Source: Eremomyces bilateralis CBS 781.70
Lineage: Eukaryota > Ascomycota > Dothideomycetes > Eremomycetales > Eremomycetaceae
Assembly (NCBI RefSeq): GCF_010015585.1
Contig: NW_022985070.1
Location: forward strand, 1,014,524-1,078,523
Length of the DNA stretch: 64,000 bases
Direction of reading: 5' to 3'
Position numbers and translations under genes: made by a program. Positions within the stretch are counted from its first letter, which is position 1. Every line of letters begins with the position of its first letter. Positions 45,444 to 56,449 of the stretch are shown here, piece after piece. The notes beneath the pieces are model-generated. The model did not search any database. It was given only the letters and a program-made list of their open reading frames with translations, and was not told where the DNA came from.

Positions 45444-45465
45444 TCCTAGCCCTTAGGGGCTAGGA
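45444..45465. repeat. Perfect 9-bp hairpin
   Basis: TCCTAGCCC, then a 4-base TTAG loop, then GGGCTAGGA. This could form a stable stem in RNA or be a palindromic binding site. No neighbouring gene explains it. Confidence 0.6.
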
Positions 45466-46470
45466 GAGTTTAACCGCTCCACAGTTCAGTCTTCCAGGAA
45501 ATCCAGTCATAGTTCAGACCTGCAGGATGCAGGGGGTGCGCTGGTCTTAGAGTGTCACCTACGCCACGATATGCAGGAACTCTGCAGAAACTGTGCACCT
45601 TACTCAGTACGTACTGCTCAGCAGTCAGCACGACCTCGAAAGCACCCAAGCAGCCTGCCTGAACCATTCCGTCGGTTGCATCGAAAATTGTTGAAATTTG
45701 GAAGCGAACGTTTTTCGATGGAACATCTTCCCTTCCAACAGACCTCGGGCAAGTCGAAATCCACTCCGAAGTTAAGAGCTACTCTGCAATGTCCCCTTGC
45801 ACCGTCAACAGCCCCGAAAGATCCATGCTTTATTCAGTCCAGCGTGGTTTATCTGGACGACTCAACGGCCCAATGTGAGTTCCTGACGATAAATTACTGA
45901 TTCAATGCCGATCCACAGCATGATCTTTTCAATGAGTGATTCAATCTCAACGATTCTCGCCCCGCTCTCACGGCTCACAGACCGAGCAAGGCTCCGACCC
46001 AGCAGTCGGGGACTGAACGTTCCGCCGTCGTGCCAGACACCCTTCTATGGATCTGGTGGCGTTGGGACTTGGGAGGCTCAGTGCTTTTGCAACTTTTGCC
46101 CAACAATCTGGTCAGTTGTCAATACGTGCCACCAATGACCAAACCACACTCTCCTCTCGGCTCTCTATGTCTGTCTATCCGGATTCCTGCGCGTCTCTTT
46201 GTTTCTTGATCTCCTCCCTCTTGCATCCTCCAGAGTCCCTGCCTTTCTCTTTCCAAGTCAAATGAAATGCGACAACCCCAGAATGTCAGTGGGACTGTGC
46301 TTCAGTTGAAACACCTGAACGGGATGGTGGACGCCGATCCATTCGCCGGCACCGGGGAACGACGTTGTGGCGCCCTTAGCATGCCTTCGCCTCATCCCCA
46401 ACTTTCATCTTGACCACCCGTCACCACGCTACAAGACTCGGTAGGCGACAGTGCGCGAATCTTGCCCAGA

Positions 46471-46505
46471 TCACACCAGTCACCAGTCACCAGTGACCAC
46501 TGACC
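46471..46505. repeat. Short CAGTCAC direct repeats
   Basis: The words CCAGTCAC and CCAGTGAC recur at a spacing of 7-8 bp, partly palindromic (GTCACCAGTGAC). Simple tandem duplication is the likely origin. Confidence 0.6.
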
Positions 46506-48226
46506 ACGCCCTGTTGGCACTTGCCAGTTGGCAACCTTGGGATCGGGAAAGGCCCGGAAAAGCCATCCTTGGCCCTTGGGGGTAGAATCACCAAGTGTGA
46601 ATTGCGAATTGCCGTTGAATTAATCGCTCCCACTTCCCGGTTATGTTCCAGAACCAACTGGGAGGATGGGGACTGTACACGAGTCACGATTGCTGTGATA
46701 GATGGAAACAAAAAGAATATTCATGCTCGTCGGAGGCTTCTTCCCCTCCAGCTAGTACAGGAACAATGTAAGCCGATACCACGGGATCACATTTTTATTT
46801 TATTGCATCACCTCGTCTCACAGTCGTCTGTTGCCAATTGCTTGTTGCCACCCGCCCCTCTCGAATATCGGTGACGGAATCGGTGAAAGGCAAATAGGAC
46901 TTGCGCCATTGGATGGTTGTATGTATTGGTACTAGTACAGCCTCCAGAGAAAAATCTACACAGGACTACCACGGTTACCCGATCTATCTGATAGTGTTCC
47001 TGACTCCTGTCCTCTTGCGGCAGAATCTGGTGTCAAGAAGTTCTTCATACAGCCCACAGGGCACAGGGCAGTCATTCTTTGATCTTTATATCAGTCTTGA
47101 TTTCTGGTCCACGTGCCCTCAATGTCCCGAGGCGATGATGATGTTCATGTGTTGCGAGTTGTGATTGTCCTCATGAAGTTGATGTCTTGATCGCCATTTT
47201 GGTTGCAGTTTAAAGCTTAGGTCCCTGCGAATTGCGATGGACATTTCGATCATCTGCTTTTCGTGCATGCGGCAAGCCGTCGACCTGCTAGTCTCCACTA
47301 CCTAACAAATGATCGCCAGAAGTACTTTCGAAACAATGACCTGAGTGGTCGGCTATGGGGCCATTCGAAATCGCCAATCCTAATTTCTGGCCACTGGCTA
47401 CCTAGAGGGCTAGATTATTAGGTACTCCGGAAGCTCTGCAGTCTGGAATTCTGGATCCAAGGTTTTCGAAAATTGAAACCCATCCTATTATCCAAATTCC
47501 CATTCTACAATCTCAGAACACCGTTTTCATGTTCCTCCTAGAGTACCAGTTGCCTCGGAGTTGGGACTTGGGAGAATGGGAGTGCCCGCAAGGAAGAATT
47601 GAAAGAAGGATTGAAGAGCCTAGAATGACTGATACTACTCCGTACTGTTTCAATGGCCAATATGTATCGCGCTTGTGTCCCACTGTTCTCTATGTTCCTC
47701 CAGCCTAACTTCAGCTCGAGGGACAGGTTCACATCGCCTTCATATTTTTATTTCATCGGCCTCTCAATTATACTTCGAAATAACCGATAAGCTGGGGAGT
47801 GATAGACCCATGAGTCCTAGGATGGAATTGACAATGAACTCCCTGGGCAAAGGGATGACGATAAATAGACCTCCAAAGTCACGTGTAGCTGCATTTCGCT
47901 ACGATATGAAGTATTATAACCTTTAGTTCTTATCGTTTTCAACACATCACACGTCAATTCGACACTTACTGGTAGAGACCAACGTCCATTATGGTAGGGC
48001 TGTGTGCCGAAGCATCTTTGAAGTTTTCCAGATGGGCAACCCGAGTTCTTTTCGATGGATCCATATCCATGCCAATCCGCCGATACTTGCAGGCGTTAAT
48101 TAAGGGGGCGCAGCACTTCGTCTTTGGACGACTGATATGAGGTTCGAAACCTTATAATGAGAAGTCAAGTTCAACTATCTTCAATTCACAGTCACTATTT
48201 GATCATTTGTCCTCGATGGCAACGTT

Positions 48227-50185
48227 ATGGCGGAGTTCGGGTCAGGGCCTGATCTTCAGGTTATCCGCGGGCAAATATTGCAGGCATTGCAAGAGTCCAT
48301 AGTGCGGCTCAAAGTGATCAAGGAAACGTCAGAAAGTCCAGTGTTCGCACAAAGAGTCACTATTACCGTACAGACTGTCGAAACCGCGTTGAAAGATCTG
48401 GAAAAATTTTGGGGCCATATCAACCGCTACTCCACGGCGTCGGTGCCGCGGTATCTAAAAGTCCACATCATCGACGTGTTTGACGATGCCCAGCGCATTC
48501 GCCGAAGTACCATCGAAAGTTTGGAAGAGTTCTGGGTTGTTGACGACGTGCCGGACCGCGACCCGTGTCGAGGGCGACTGTTGATATGCAGCCCAAGCCA
48601 AGAAATCCAGCCGCGCCCGGCGAAATTCACCATTCGTGCCCGTGAACCCGCGGCGATTTGTCGGTCCGGACTTGTCGCGTTTCTAGTGATATCCAAAAGA
48701 CGGTTTGAGTTCTCGGCCCGCGACCTTTGCGATCTCATCGACCCTTTTGCCGTGTCTCGCGGACCTGAGGAGGTGTCGGTGTTGAATGATAGGCTTTTTG
48801 AAGACACCCTGTCCTTCCCTTTTGAAGCAGAAGAGAAGGATGGTTGCTCAAAAAACCCGCTCATCCTGTGGTCTTCTAGTCAGAGCTATGCTCTAAAAGT
48901 TATGGATGGCAGTCGAACCGCGACCCAACTGCTTCGATTCCCTAGTCCGCCACCAGACTTCAAGACCAGGTTCCAATACATGGAAATATGGGAACCGCAT
49001 AGCTTCCATCCTTCGGCAACACGCTGTGCAACATGGGGGGCGAGATCTCGAGGCCAGTCAGCACAGTGGACGTCAATCATGACCTTCGGAGATACGGAAA
49101 CGGTTGATTCCTTTACCCATAACCTGCATCGTCTTCTGACAGGATCTCCGAGCGTTTCTTCGACCCTGGGGACTCACTGGGGACATGTTCTGAAGTACGT
49201 GTTTGCAATGGGGATCAACGATGCTCGCATGACTCTACGTGCAGCGCTACGTTCGCTCGACAAGCTAGTAGGTCTCCTGGAGAACCTCGTGGCTGATATC
49301 TGATATTCGGCTCACCGCGAACAGAAATACGATAATGCCGCAAAGCCAAAAATAGGCAGTGCACATGCGTGCCTAATGTATATGAATCATATGGATTTTT
49401 TCCAGAGCTCGGCAGAACGGCTGCGGGACGGCCTGGTTAAAATGCCTTCGGAATGGGCCCTCGGCCAAACTGAATGGATGGCTAGGGTGTCGGATCAACT
49501 CTATGCCTTTGAGGACGAAGTAGTGACGGTCAGGCATGAAGCCAAACGCGTTCGTCAAATGATCATAGAGCAGCACTCTCTCTTTCAGTCTCGTCAGGCC
49601 ACGATCCTCACCGTGCTTGCCTCGATTTTCATCCCGCTAAGTTTCGTCGCCAGTTTCTTCGGGATGAACACTTGGGAAATCAACGGATCATCCTGGAAGT
49701 TGAAATGGTACTTCATCACGTCCATTCCCCTCGCGACGATCACTGTGTTTCTCCCGCTCGTTATCATTCCCGTGTTCAACTCGATCGTCCGCAAGATGGT
49801 GCCAAAAAAGGAAAATCTCAAGTGGACATGGATAGTCAGCACCATCCTCCTGCTCTCCGTTCGGGATATCACTCGTGTGACAGGATATGATGACCTTGCG
49901 GACGTCCTCTATTGGATAATTTGGGTTGCGATCTATCTACTCGTCATGCATCTTTTGCACCGAATATACTCAGCATGGCAAACAGCGAAGAACACGAAAA
50001 CGAGTCTTATCTTTATGGGGAAACAGAAGGTCTGGTGGTTCCTGTTCTGGCTGCTGGCAGCTGGTGCTTTCGTTGCTGGGGTGCAGTTCGTCCCCTTCGT
50101 CGAACTCGCCCCCTTTGGCTTGTATTTTGGCATCGTATATTGGCGCTTGCGAAATCGACGGTTCGAACACGCTGTCGAAGCGTAG
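48227..50185 (+). CDS. CorA-like divalent-cation transporter-type protein with extended membrane domain
   Basis: Two open frames in the same phase (to a TGA at 49301 and from about 49325) are best joined by a 57-nt intron, 49268-49324 (GTAGGT...CAG), giving 633 residues. The C-terminal half has the CorA signature: a charged helix (FEDEVVTVRHEAKRVRQ), TM1 ATILTVLASIFIPLSFVASF and the GMN motif at about residue 460. WKLKWYFITSIPLATITVFL continues as TM2. Beyond that, three or more further hydrophobic segments appear (WTWIVSTILLLSV, LYWIIWVAIYLLVMHLL and WWFLFWLLAAGAFVAGVQF), which ordinary CorA lacks. The N-terminal 340 residues are soluble and otherwise unrecognised. It may move Mg2+ or another cation, or may be a signalling derivative. 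The intron is inferred from phase and signals only. Confidence 0.75.
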
Positions 50186-51056
50186 CTTTGAACGGTTAAT
50201 GTTAAACGACAAGTGCTTTTCCTGGCCAGTTGCCTGTATACAGCGAACCTAATCGTTGATGTAACCTCGTATAAATTCATTGATCTAGAGTAATGTCATA
50301 GCCCGGTATTCAGCTTCTGATAGCCTGAATTCCGGCCTTCCGAGCGTGGAAACTGAACCAGGTCGTTGTAGATATTGAGATTACTGTGCTTTCATGTGGG
50401 GTTGAACCCTGAAGCTTTTCACCTCGACACGGCACTTGCATTCATTCCAGACTTTTCCAGTAGGTAGGTATGTGACCTGTTGCCTTCGGGTAAACTTCCC
50501 ACATATCCGTCGAACAAGACCTTGCTATTCCTATTATATGGTCCGCCATAGAGACTACGAGGCGTTGGAATTATGGATGAACGATCCCACATGGTACTTT
50601 ACCCACAATCCCGATGTTTAACGAAACCTAGAATCGCGTTCCTAAACGCGTAAGGACCGACATCGTTCCCGCAGTTCCTGGGATGTCAACGGTCTCCACC
50701 TGTCCTTGCCACCCAAACCACAAATAATCAGATGTTAGCACGTTTCTAAACCTTAGATTACTGCACAGCCGAGTGCCCAACTTGGCAGGAGAGGCTTAAC
50801 TGGAGCAAGTTTACATGTCAATCGCTCGATGATATTGCAGGCTGATGTCCGATGGCCACTATGATACTAACTTCGCTGTTTGACCAGCCGCCGTGGTCAA
50901 ACAATTCTTGAGATTGATGCGGATGATCGGCGTTGGTTCCACCTCATTTCATAGCATATTGGATGAGTATAAGAAGAGTTCGATCAACCGTAGGATCGAC
51001 TGGTCATCTTGCTGAATCCATCCACTGGTCTGAATTCAAGGAGTTGCAATATCAAG
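50186..51056. other. Intergenic region
   Basis: Lies between two plus-strand genes and should contain the lysozyme promoter. Only short frames are present; nothing was recognised. Confidence 0.4.
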
Positions 51057-51814
51057 ATGCATTTCCAGACTATAACCTCGCTCTTCCTTTCTACATTGTC
51101 CGTGGCAGCGGCCCTGCCATCAAGCCAAGGCAATGGCCTCCAAAAACGAGCCAACGTAGAAGGTTTCGACATCTCGCACTACCAGAGCAGCGTCGATTTT
51201 GCAGGCGCCTATTCTGCTGGGCTCCGGTTCGCCTTGATCAAAGCTACCGAAGGCACCACCTACAAGGACCCTCTTGTGAGCACGCCCCAAAGGTAGTCGT
51301 GGTAAATTCGCTCATCGAGGACCAGTTCACTTCTCACTATAACGGCGCCACGGACGCGGGTTTCATCCGCGGCGGTTATCATTTCGCTCGACCAGCATCA
51401 AGTTCTGGAGAGGCTCAGGCGACGTACTTCCTCAGCAATGGCGGTGGATGGAGTGACGATGGCATCACCCTGCCAGGAATGCTCGACATGGAGGCCGACT
51501 GCTCAAGCATGACCGCAGCTGAGACGGTTGCCTGGGTCCAAGACTTTGTGGACACGTACCACGGTTCAACGGGGAGATATCCGATCATTTATACCAGCCG
51601 GAGCTGGTGGCAGTCATGCACAGGGGACAGCGACGCTTTCAGCAAGACGTGTCCGCTACACCTCGCAAGCTGGAACAACTCGCCGGGAACCATCCCAGGA
51701 GGCTGGGGTGCGGAGACCATCTGGCAGTATAACGATGCTTCCAGCTGGGGCGGGGATTCGGACCAGTTCATTGGGACCATAGCCGAACTAAAAGCCCTTG
51801 CCAAAGGCTCTTGA
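51057..51814 (+). CDS. Secreted GH25 lysozyme (Chalaropsis type)
   Basis: Exons 51057-51275 and 51326-51814 give 235 residues. The signal peptide is MHFQTITSLFLSTLSVAAAL, followed by a short propeptide ending LQKR, a Kex2-type site. The mature enzyme starts ANVEGFDISHYQSSVDF. The GH25 active site shows Asp in FDISHYQ and the DxE pair in GMLDMEADCSS. Strand motifs FALIKATEGTTYKDP, IRGGYHFARP and YPIIYTSRSWWQ are conserved, and the C-terminus has IWQYND. The enzyme cleaves the N-acetylmuramyl-beta-1,4-N-acetylglucosamine link of bacterial peptidoglycan, including O-acetylated forms in known members. It probably acts outside the cell against bacteria or for nutrition. The 50-nt intron interrupts the third beta-strand region. 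Confidence 0.94.
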
Positions 51815-52677
51815 GTGTGGGAGAGAAAACGTATATCGCAAGTTGGACAAATTATGAAGATATCGGGAACCAACCAAGCGTCGTCCTAGTGGCTTGAGCA
51901 GGATAGCACGCGGGGATCGCACCGTGACCAAATCAGAGAAGACAAGAAAATCTAAAGCTTCAGGAAAGCAAACTGTTGAAATCTTCAGCACTGAACTGGT
52001 TCGTGACGACGTGAAAAGCGTCCTTTATTCCTCAATCATTTAGACTCCCCAGGAATGACCGGGGAGTTTCCGACTAAGCTGATGAGAGGCGTTCTTATGA
52101 CTGTCGTTTTGAAAGGAATGTTGAATTAGGATTCAGGACTAGGTTGGCACCTTGGAGAGACGAGTTCTGGTTTGACCAAAGACAAAGTTGGCGCTGAGAC
52201 CACAAAGTTTGTCTCTGAGAAGAGCATCTTCGCCTCAGGAGTAACAGTCTAGACCGTTAACGCAGGTGATTATGGCGTATGTAATCACTCCCTATTTGAC
52301 TTTTCCTAATGTGGTGTAGTGCAACTGGTTTGGGTTTAGAGTGCGTTGAAAACCCCAGTTAAGGGTATTTAGGGGTTGGGACAGTTGGAAACTTGGAATT
52401 TGAGACTGTTCGGAGTTGAGACTTGAGAACTGGTGAATGGGATCACGTGATTACATCAGACCTCCGATAGTCCGATTTGTGTACTGAGTATCTTTCTCGA
52501 GCTTCATAGAATTATATCTGTAAACCTCACTCCATAACCCTTTTGTCGCACTAAATCACCGTCGCATTATTGCATATCCCTGGGTTATTGGTTGCAGCTA
52601 CCGAAGATTCTCTAATTCCTCAGCGCATACCCTAAGATTGTTCAGATTCTTTGCGCCTCCCCCAATCTCCTGTAACC
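51815..52677. other. Intergenic region
   Basis: Contains the lysozyme 3' end and the MFAP1 promoter. Around 52340-52440 G-rich words such as GTTGGGACAGTTGG and TTGAGACTTGAGA recur loosely. No gene was recognised. Confidence 0.4.
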
Positions 52678-53925
52678 ATGCCGCCACCCAAACAAATGAC
52701 CGCAAATCCTACGAGACCCTCCCGTCACCGTGCCGGGAAGATACTCGCGCAAGACTCATCGTCCGATGGATCAGAGGAGGGTGAAGAAGATATTGAAGAG
52801 GAGAGTCAGGTCCCCACCGAACGTCCAACGTCACCAAAGCCTCCCCTGAAATCCGCCGGTACCCTCAAACCCCTCGGTCAGCAGAGCAACGTCGCACTTG
52901 CTCCTCCAAAACCTCAAATCGATGAGTCGGAATTTGTCACAGAGAGTGAAGGGTCGGAAAATGGATCCGCAGGAGCTTCAGGGAGCGAAAGCGAGGAGGA
53001 ATCAGAGGCCGAGGTTTCGGAAGAAGAGGAGGAGACGCAGCCACAACTTCTACGACCGGTTTTCATGAGCAAAGCGAAGCGGGCTTGGTTAGCATCAAAA
53101 GGCCGCAGTGGTACAAGCGGAGTCCAGACAAAAAGCGCGGAAGAGATACAGGCGGAGGAAGATGCTCGTCGGCGGCAGAAGGCAGACGAACTGGTTCAGG
53201 AGCAGATTGAGAAACACGCGGCTGCTCGGGCGGCGGGGAAGAAGAACTGGGATGACGACGAGGTGGAGGATGCGGAGGAGATCGACGACACCGATTATCT
53301 CGACGCCGCGTCACTGGAGGCCGAATATGCGAAATGGGAGCTACGGGAGTTACAGCGGATCAAGCGGGAGCGCGACGTGCTGGTCGCTGCGGAGAGAGAG
53401 CGGGAAGAGGTGGAGCGAAGGCGGAATATGGATCCGTCCGAGAGAGAGCGCGAAGATCGAGAGTACATTGAGGGGCAGAAAGCGGAACGGGAAGGAAAGG
53501 GCAAGATGGCGCACATGCAGAAATACTTCCACAAAGGAGCGTTTTTCGCGGATGACTCCAAGCAGGCGGGACTTGCGGATCGCGACATCATGGGAGGACG
53601 CTATGAGGACGACGTACTGGATCGCGAGGCGTTGCCCGAGTACATGCAGATCAGAGATCAGACGAGACTCGGCAAGAAGGGGAGAACGAGATATCGCGAT
53701 ATGAAAACAGAGGACACCGGCCGATTCGGGGATTACAATAGAGACCGTCCTAGCTGGCAAGGCGGTGACCGAAGACATCAGGACAAGGACGTCGACGAAC
53801 GCTTCCTTCCGGACAATGACCGCCACGGGCTAGCACCATCCGGGGCGAATGCAAGTTCGCTGGGCGAACGGAAGAGACCTAAGGACGAGGACGACCGGGG
53901 AGGAAAGCGAGCAAGGGTTCAGTGA
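52678..53925 (+). CDS. MFAP1-like spliceosome component
   Basis: An intronless frame. The start at 52678 (MPPPKQMTANPTRPSRHRAG) is preferred over the in-frame ATG at 52651, giving 415 residues. The N-terminal half is acidic and Ser/Glu-rich (SDGSEEGEEDIEEESQ; SESEEESEAEVSEEEEE). The MFAP1 domain then follows: RPVFMSKAKRAWLAS, a long basic/acidic coiled coil (WELRELQRIKRERD; REREEVERRRNMDPSERERE), then MAHMQKYFHKGAFFAD, RDIMGGRYEDDVLDREALPE and GKKGRTRYRDMKTEDTG. These blocks are highly conserved from yeasts to animals. MFAP1/Spp381-type proteins belong to the spliceosomal B complex and act with the tri-snRNP in the nucleus. The C-terminus is low-complexity and charged. Assignment is secure; the paralogue name in this species is not given. 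Confidence 0.93.
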   Translation: MPPPKQMTANPTRPSRHRAGKILAQDSSSDGSEEGEEDIEEESQVPTERPTSPKPPLKSAGTLKPLGQQSNVALAPPKPQIDESEFVTESEGSENGSAGASGSESEEESEAEVSEEEEETQPQLLRPVFMSKAKRAWLASKGRSGTSGVQTKSAEEIQAEEDARRRQKADELVQEQIEKHAAARAAGKKNWDDDEVEDAEEIDDTDYLDAASLEAEYAKWELRELQRIKRERDVLVAAEREREEVERRRNMDPSEREREDREYIEGQKAEREGKGKMAHMQKYFHKGAFFADDSKQAGLADRDIMGGRYEDDVLDREALPEYMQIRDQTRLGKKGRTRYRDMKTEDTGRFGDYNRDRPSWQGGDRRHQDKDVDERFLPDNDRHGLAPSGANASSLGERKRPKDEDDRGGKRARVQ

Positions 53926-54463
53926 AAAGGGTTTCTACGAGACGGACATATCAAATACTACTGAAAAGGTCGCTCCGGACCTACCAGAACGAATCGGCAA
54001 TTTGGCCGCTGCTTGCTGCAATATCTGCAAATGCAATCATCCCACAGATGCAGAGGGAAACGGACGCCACGGGACGCGTAGCCAAGGACGATAAGCCTAT
54101 ATACATGATCCTATTCATCCTAACTGTCATAGAGACGCCCCACAGTGGGACCGTTTCAGGCTTTGTTATACACAGTACAGTGGGGATAGAAGGCGGATCA
54201 GGAGATCGCAGCTCTTACACATGCCTGGCCGTCTTGGCTTGTGGCCTATATAATACATGCTCATTTTAACTCCACAGGGCTCGGACAGTTATCCAGGCCA
54301 TGGATAGGCAGGATAGGCAGGATAGGCGTCGCTTCCACTTCGGCCTTGCCCCTCAGCTAGATTATTGTCATGGCCTGCTCAACTATGCCTGCCAAAGCGC
54401 ATTGCATGAATGAATGCATCACTCACGCGCATTCCGTTCGATGAAATCACTCATCGTGCTCCA
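53926..54463. other. Convergent 3' ends of MFAP1 and RPA3 genes, with 9-bp repeat
   Basis: A spacer of 538 bp between convergent genes. It contains the 9-bp tandem repeat at 54302-54328. No gene was recognised. Confidence 0.5.
54302..54328. repeat. 9-bp tandem repeat, three copies
   Basis: The unit GGATAGGCA occurs twice, with a third copy ending in G. A simple microsatellite-scale repeat. Confidence 0.85.
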
Positions 54464-55059
54464 TCATGGTTTGGCTTCCGCATCGCCATAGAATATCGAT
54501 CGGTACCGGTGCGTCAAGTCAACAACCGCCTCGACCGACGTATAGTCTGTAGGGTTAATTAGCGACTTTCACGTGCGAAAGGGGAACTATATTATATGGG
54601 CGCCGCCTTCCACCGTCAAATAAACATGATGTGGTGGAGCCCTAGCGATCACATACCGATATTGGTCCCAAAATCCGTGCTGTTGAGCACTTTGATAGAC
54701 ATGTCCTCGTTAACTTTGCCGATAATCTCAACCCAATGGTCCACGCTCAAATGCGACTCCTAGAACATAAAAATAATGTTAGTCATTAATTGATCGTCTG
54801 ATGCATGTAGTTGCACATGTCTCGTGGAGATTGCAGGAAAGGCCCATAGTGATTGATGGCTTAGTACACGCAAAAGAACCACTGCACGATATCTCAGAAT
54901 CTGCGAACCTACCCGATTCAAGTGGATGGTCACCATGCCAGTGCAATCGATCACGGCCGTTTCACCCATTAATTGTGCCACCTTGCCGATAAGACGAACA
55001 TGGCGGTGTCTGAAGTTGCCCAGGTATTGCCCGTTAACGCGGGGGGTTTCTTCCGCCAT
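54464..55059 (-). CDS. Replication protein A 14-kDa subunit (RPA3)
   Basis: Exons 54913-55059, 54657-54759 and 54464-54546 give 110 residues, the family size. The first exon reads MAEETPRVNGQYLGNFRHRH, then VRLIGKVAQLMGETAVIDC, the first strands of the single OB fold. Exon 2 continues ESHLSVDHWVEIIGKVNEDM, with the conserved V-E-I-I-G-K-V strand, and exon 3 ends YRSIFYGDAEAKP. Rpa3 is the small subunit of the heterotrimeric ssDNA-binding complex used in replication, repair and recombination. It forms the trimer core with the C-termini of Rpa1 and Rpa2. Introns of about 153 and 110 nt are longer than most in this window. Confidence 0.88.
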
Positions 55060-56449
55060 GATGTATGGAGGGGAGGATGTCCGTGCAAGAAACCTTGTTG
55101 TCTTTAGAATTTCTGGGGGGAGGGTAGGGGAGGGGGCTAGAATTCTTGTTTGTGGAATTCTTCGGACAGGCGGAATGTCTAATAGTGAAACGATGTGTAA
55201 GTCGACTGTCGATGTGATTACGGTCCTAGGGTGGCGAGGGCACGCTGGAAGACATCAAAACATCCAAACCTGTGGTGAAGATCGAGACGACAGGCATCCA
55301 TCATAGCAAACTAACCCGATCGGGACTCCCATCCCACCAGCTCCCCCAGGACATCGATAACCATTCTCTAGGTCGTTGTTCAAAACAATCATTTGGCACC
55401 TGATTTTACAGATTTAGTTCATGGTTAGCCATTCATGACTCAAAGAATTTACAGGTCATAGTCACCTAGCCTGCCCCGCCGGTACGCTCGTGACAGACGC
55501 TGAAACAGAGGCGTCCAACCAATCTGACAGGAAGCTAGTGACGATCCAACGAACAGATTAAAGCAACTGTATAGACACGATCCACGTAGGACATTGTTTA
55601 ATGCCTATAGAGACTACCTCGACGGCCTCCTCGGCCCGAGGCGGCGATGTAACTGGCTGGCGGTGGACTGTACTCTGCACGTACCTCCAAGATTACAATA
55701 GAAGCGAAGCTTTGAACAAGCAAATCGGTAGCATGGCCCCGATGCATCCGATGATCCGGAGGTAGGCATATAAATTGCTCACAACTCCACGGGGATTTCT
55801 TTCACGGGGTGTACATGGCATAGATGAAAAGCAGGGGAAGCAGGCAGTGTGGTGGGACGCCATAGATATATTGAGAGCTGGAATAGCGCCGTTTCGAGAT
55901 GAAGCTAACCGGTTACGGTATTCCGTTGTTTAAGCTTCTTCATCTATCCGATGCATCAATATAGAATACATGATTCGGCCCCCCTCCCGGTGTCATTATT
56001 GGCTCTCTATATCCATGCTCTCGGCCGATGGCGGGCCCTTTGCCTTGCTAAGCCAAAGAAGTATATGGAGCATTAAACATAGCTTGTTTTCTTAGCGTAT
56101 CATGCGTTTAGTCTGGTTGTTTGATGTGTACATCCTGCGACTTGCCAGGCGCCTAAGCCTGCCCGCAAATCAATTCTGTTTGACAAGGTACATGCCATGT
56201 GTAAGTAGGAGGCTCATCGTCATGAAGTTATGCGTGGGAGGCGTATTCCCCAGAAAATTCATCTAATTCATGCCACTTGGCCCGTCAGTCATTTCAGGTA
56301 GGGTAGGGAGGAGACAGTGGATCCCAATCGAACAGCATATATAGTCATTCCTCGCCGCTCCTATTAGATCCTCTCTGTATCCTGCAGCATAGTCACTCTT
56401 TCATCCACAAGCCATTCTTTTCGCATACGATTGATTCGATTTGCCCAAT
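55060..56449. other. Intergenic region between divergent RPA3 and cutinase
   Basis: About 1.4 kb. It should hold the promoters of both genes. No coding sequence or repeat was recognised apart from a TATA-like element near 56337. Confidence 0.4.
56337..56344 (+). promoter_or_regulatory. TATA-like element upstream of cutinase
   Basis: ATATATAG lies about 106 bp upstream of the cutinase ATG, and CT-rich sequence follows, as is common at fungal transcription starts. Confidence 0.4.

Larger units (their letters stand above)
40678..48226. other. 7.5-kb region without a convincing protein gene
   Basis: From the msnA start to the CorA-like start no open frame shows a domain, signal peptide with continuation, or intron-supported extension. 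Minus-strand sequence near 41080-41400 is pyrimidine-rich (plus-strand purine runs such as AAAAACGAAAAAAAAGAAG near 41265), typical of a promoter or 5' UTR of msnA. The remainder contains small structures listed separately: a hairpin at 45444-45465 and a direct repeat at 46471-46505. No tRNA, rRNA or transposon end was recognised. It may hold extended regulatory DNA, non-coding transcripts or decayed genes. Confidence 0.5.

Noticed and set aside
48141-48151. A GGTTCGAAACC word resembling a tRNA B box
   Set aside because: It has no matching A box or cloverleaf around it, and the TTCGAA core is palindromic, so chance is likely.
40678-48226. A hidden transposon or virus-derived element in the gene-free interval
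   Set aside because: I see no terminal repeats, target duplications, transposase or polymerase motifs.
49301-49303. Stop-codon readthrough or selenocysteine at the in-frame TGA of the CorA-like gene
   Set aside because: A canonical 57-nt GT-AG intron removes the codon, and fungi generally lack the selenocysteine machinery.
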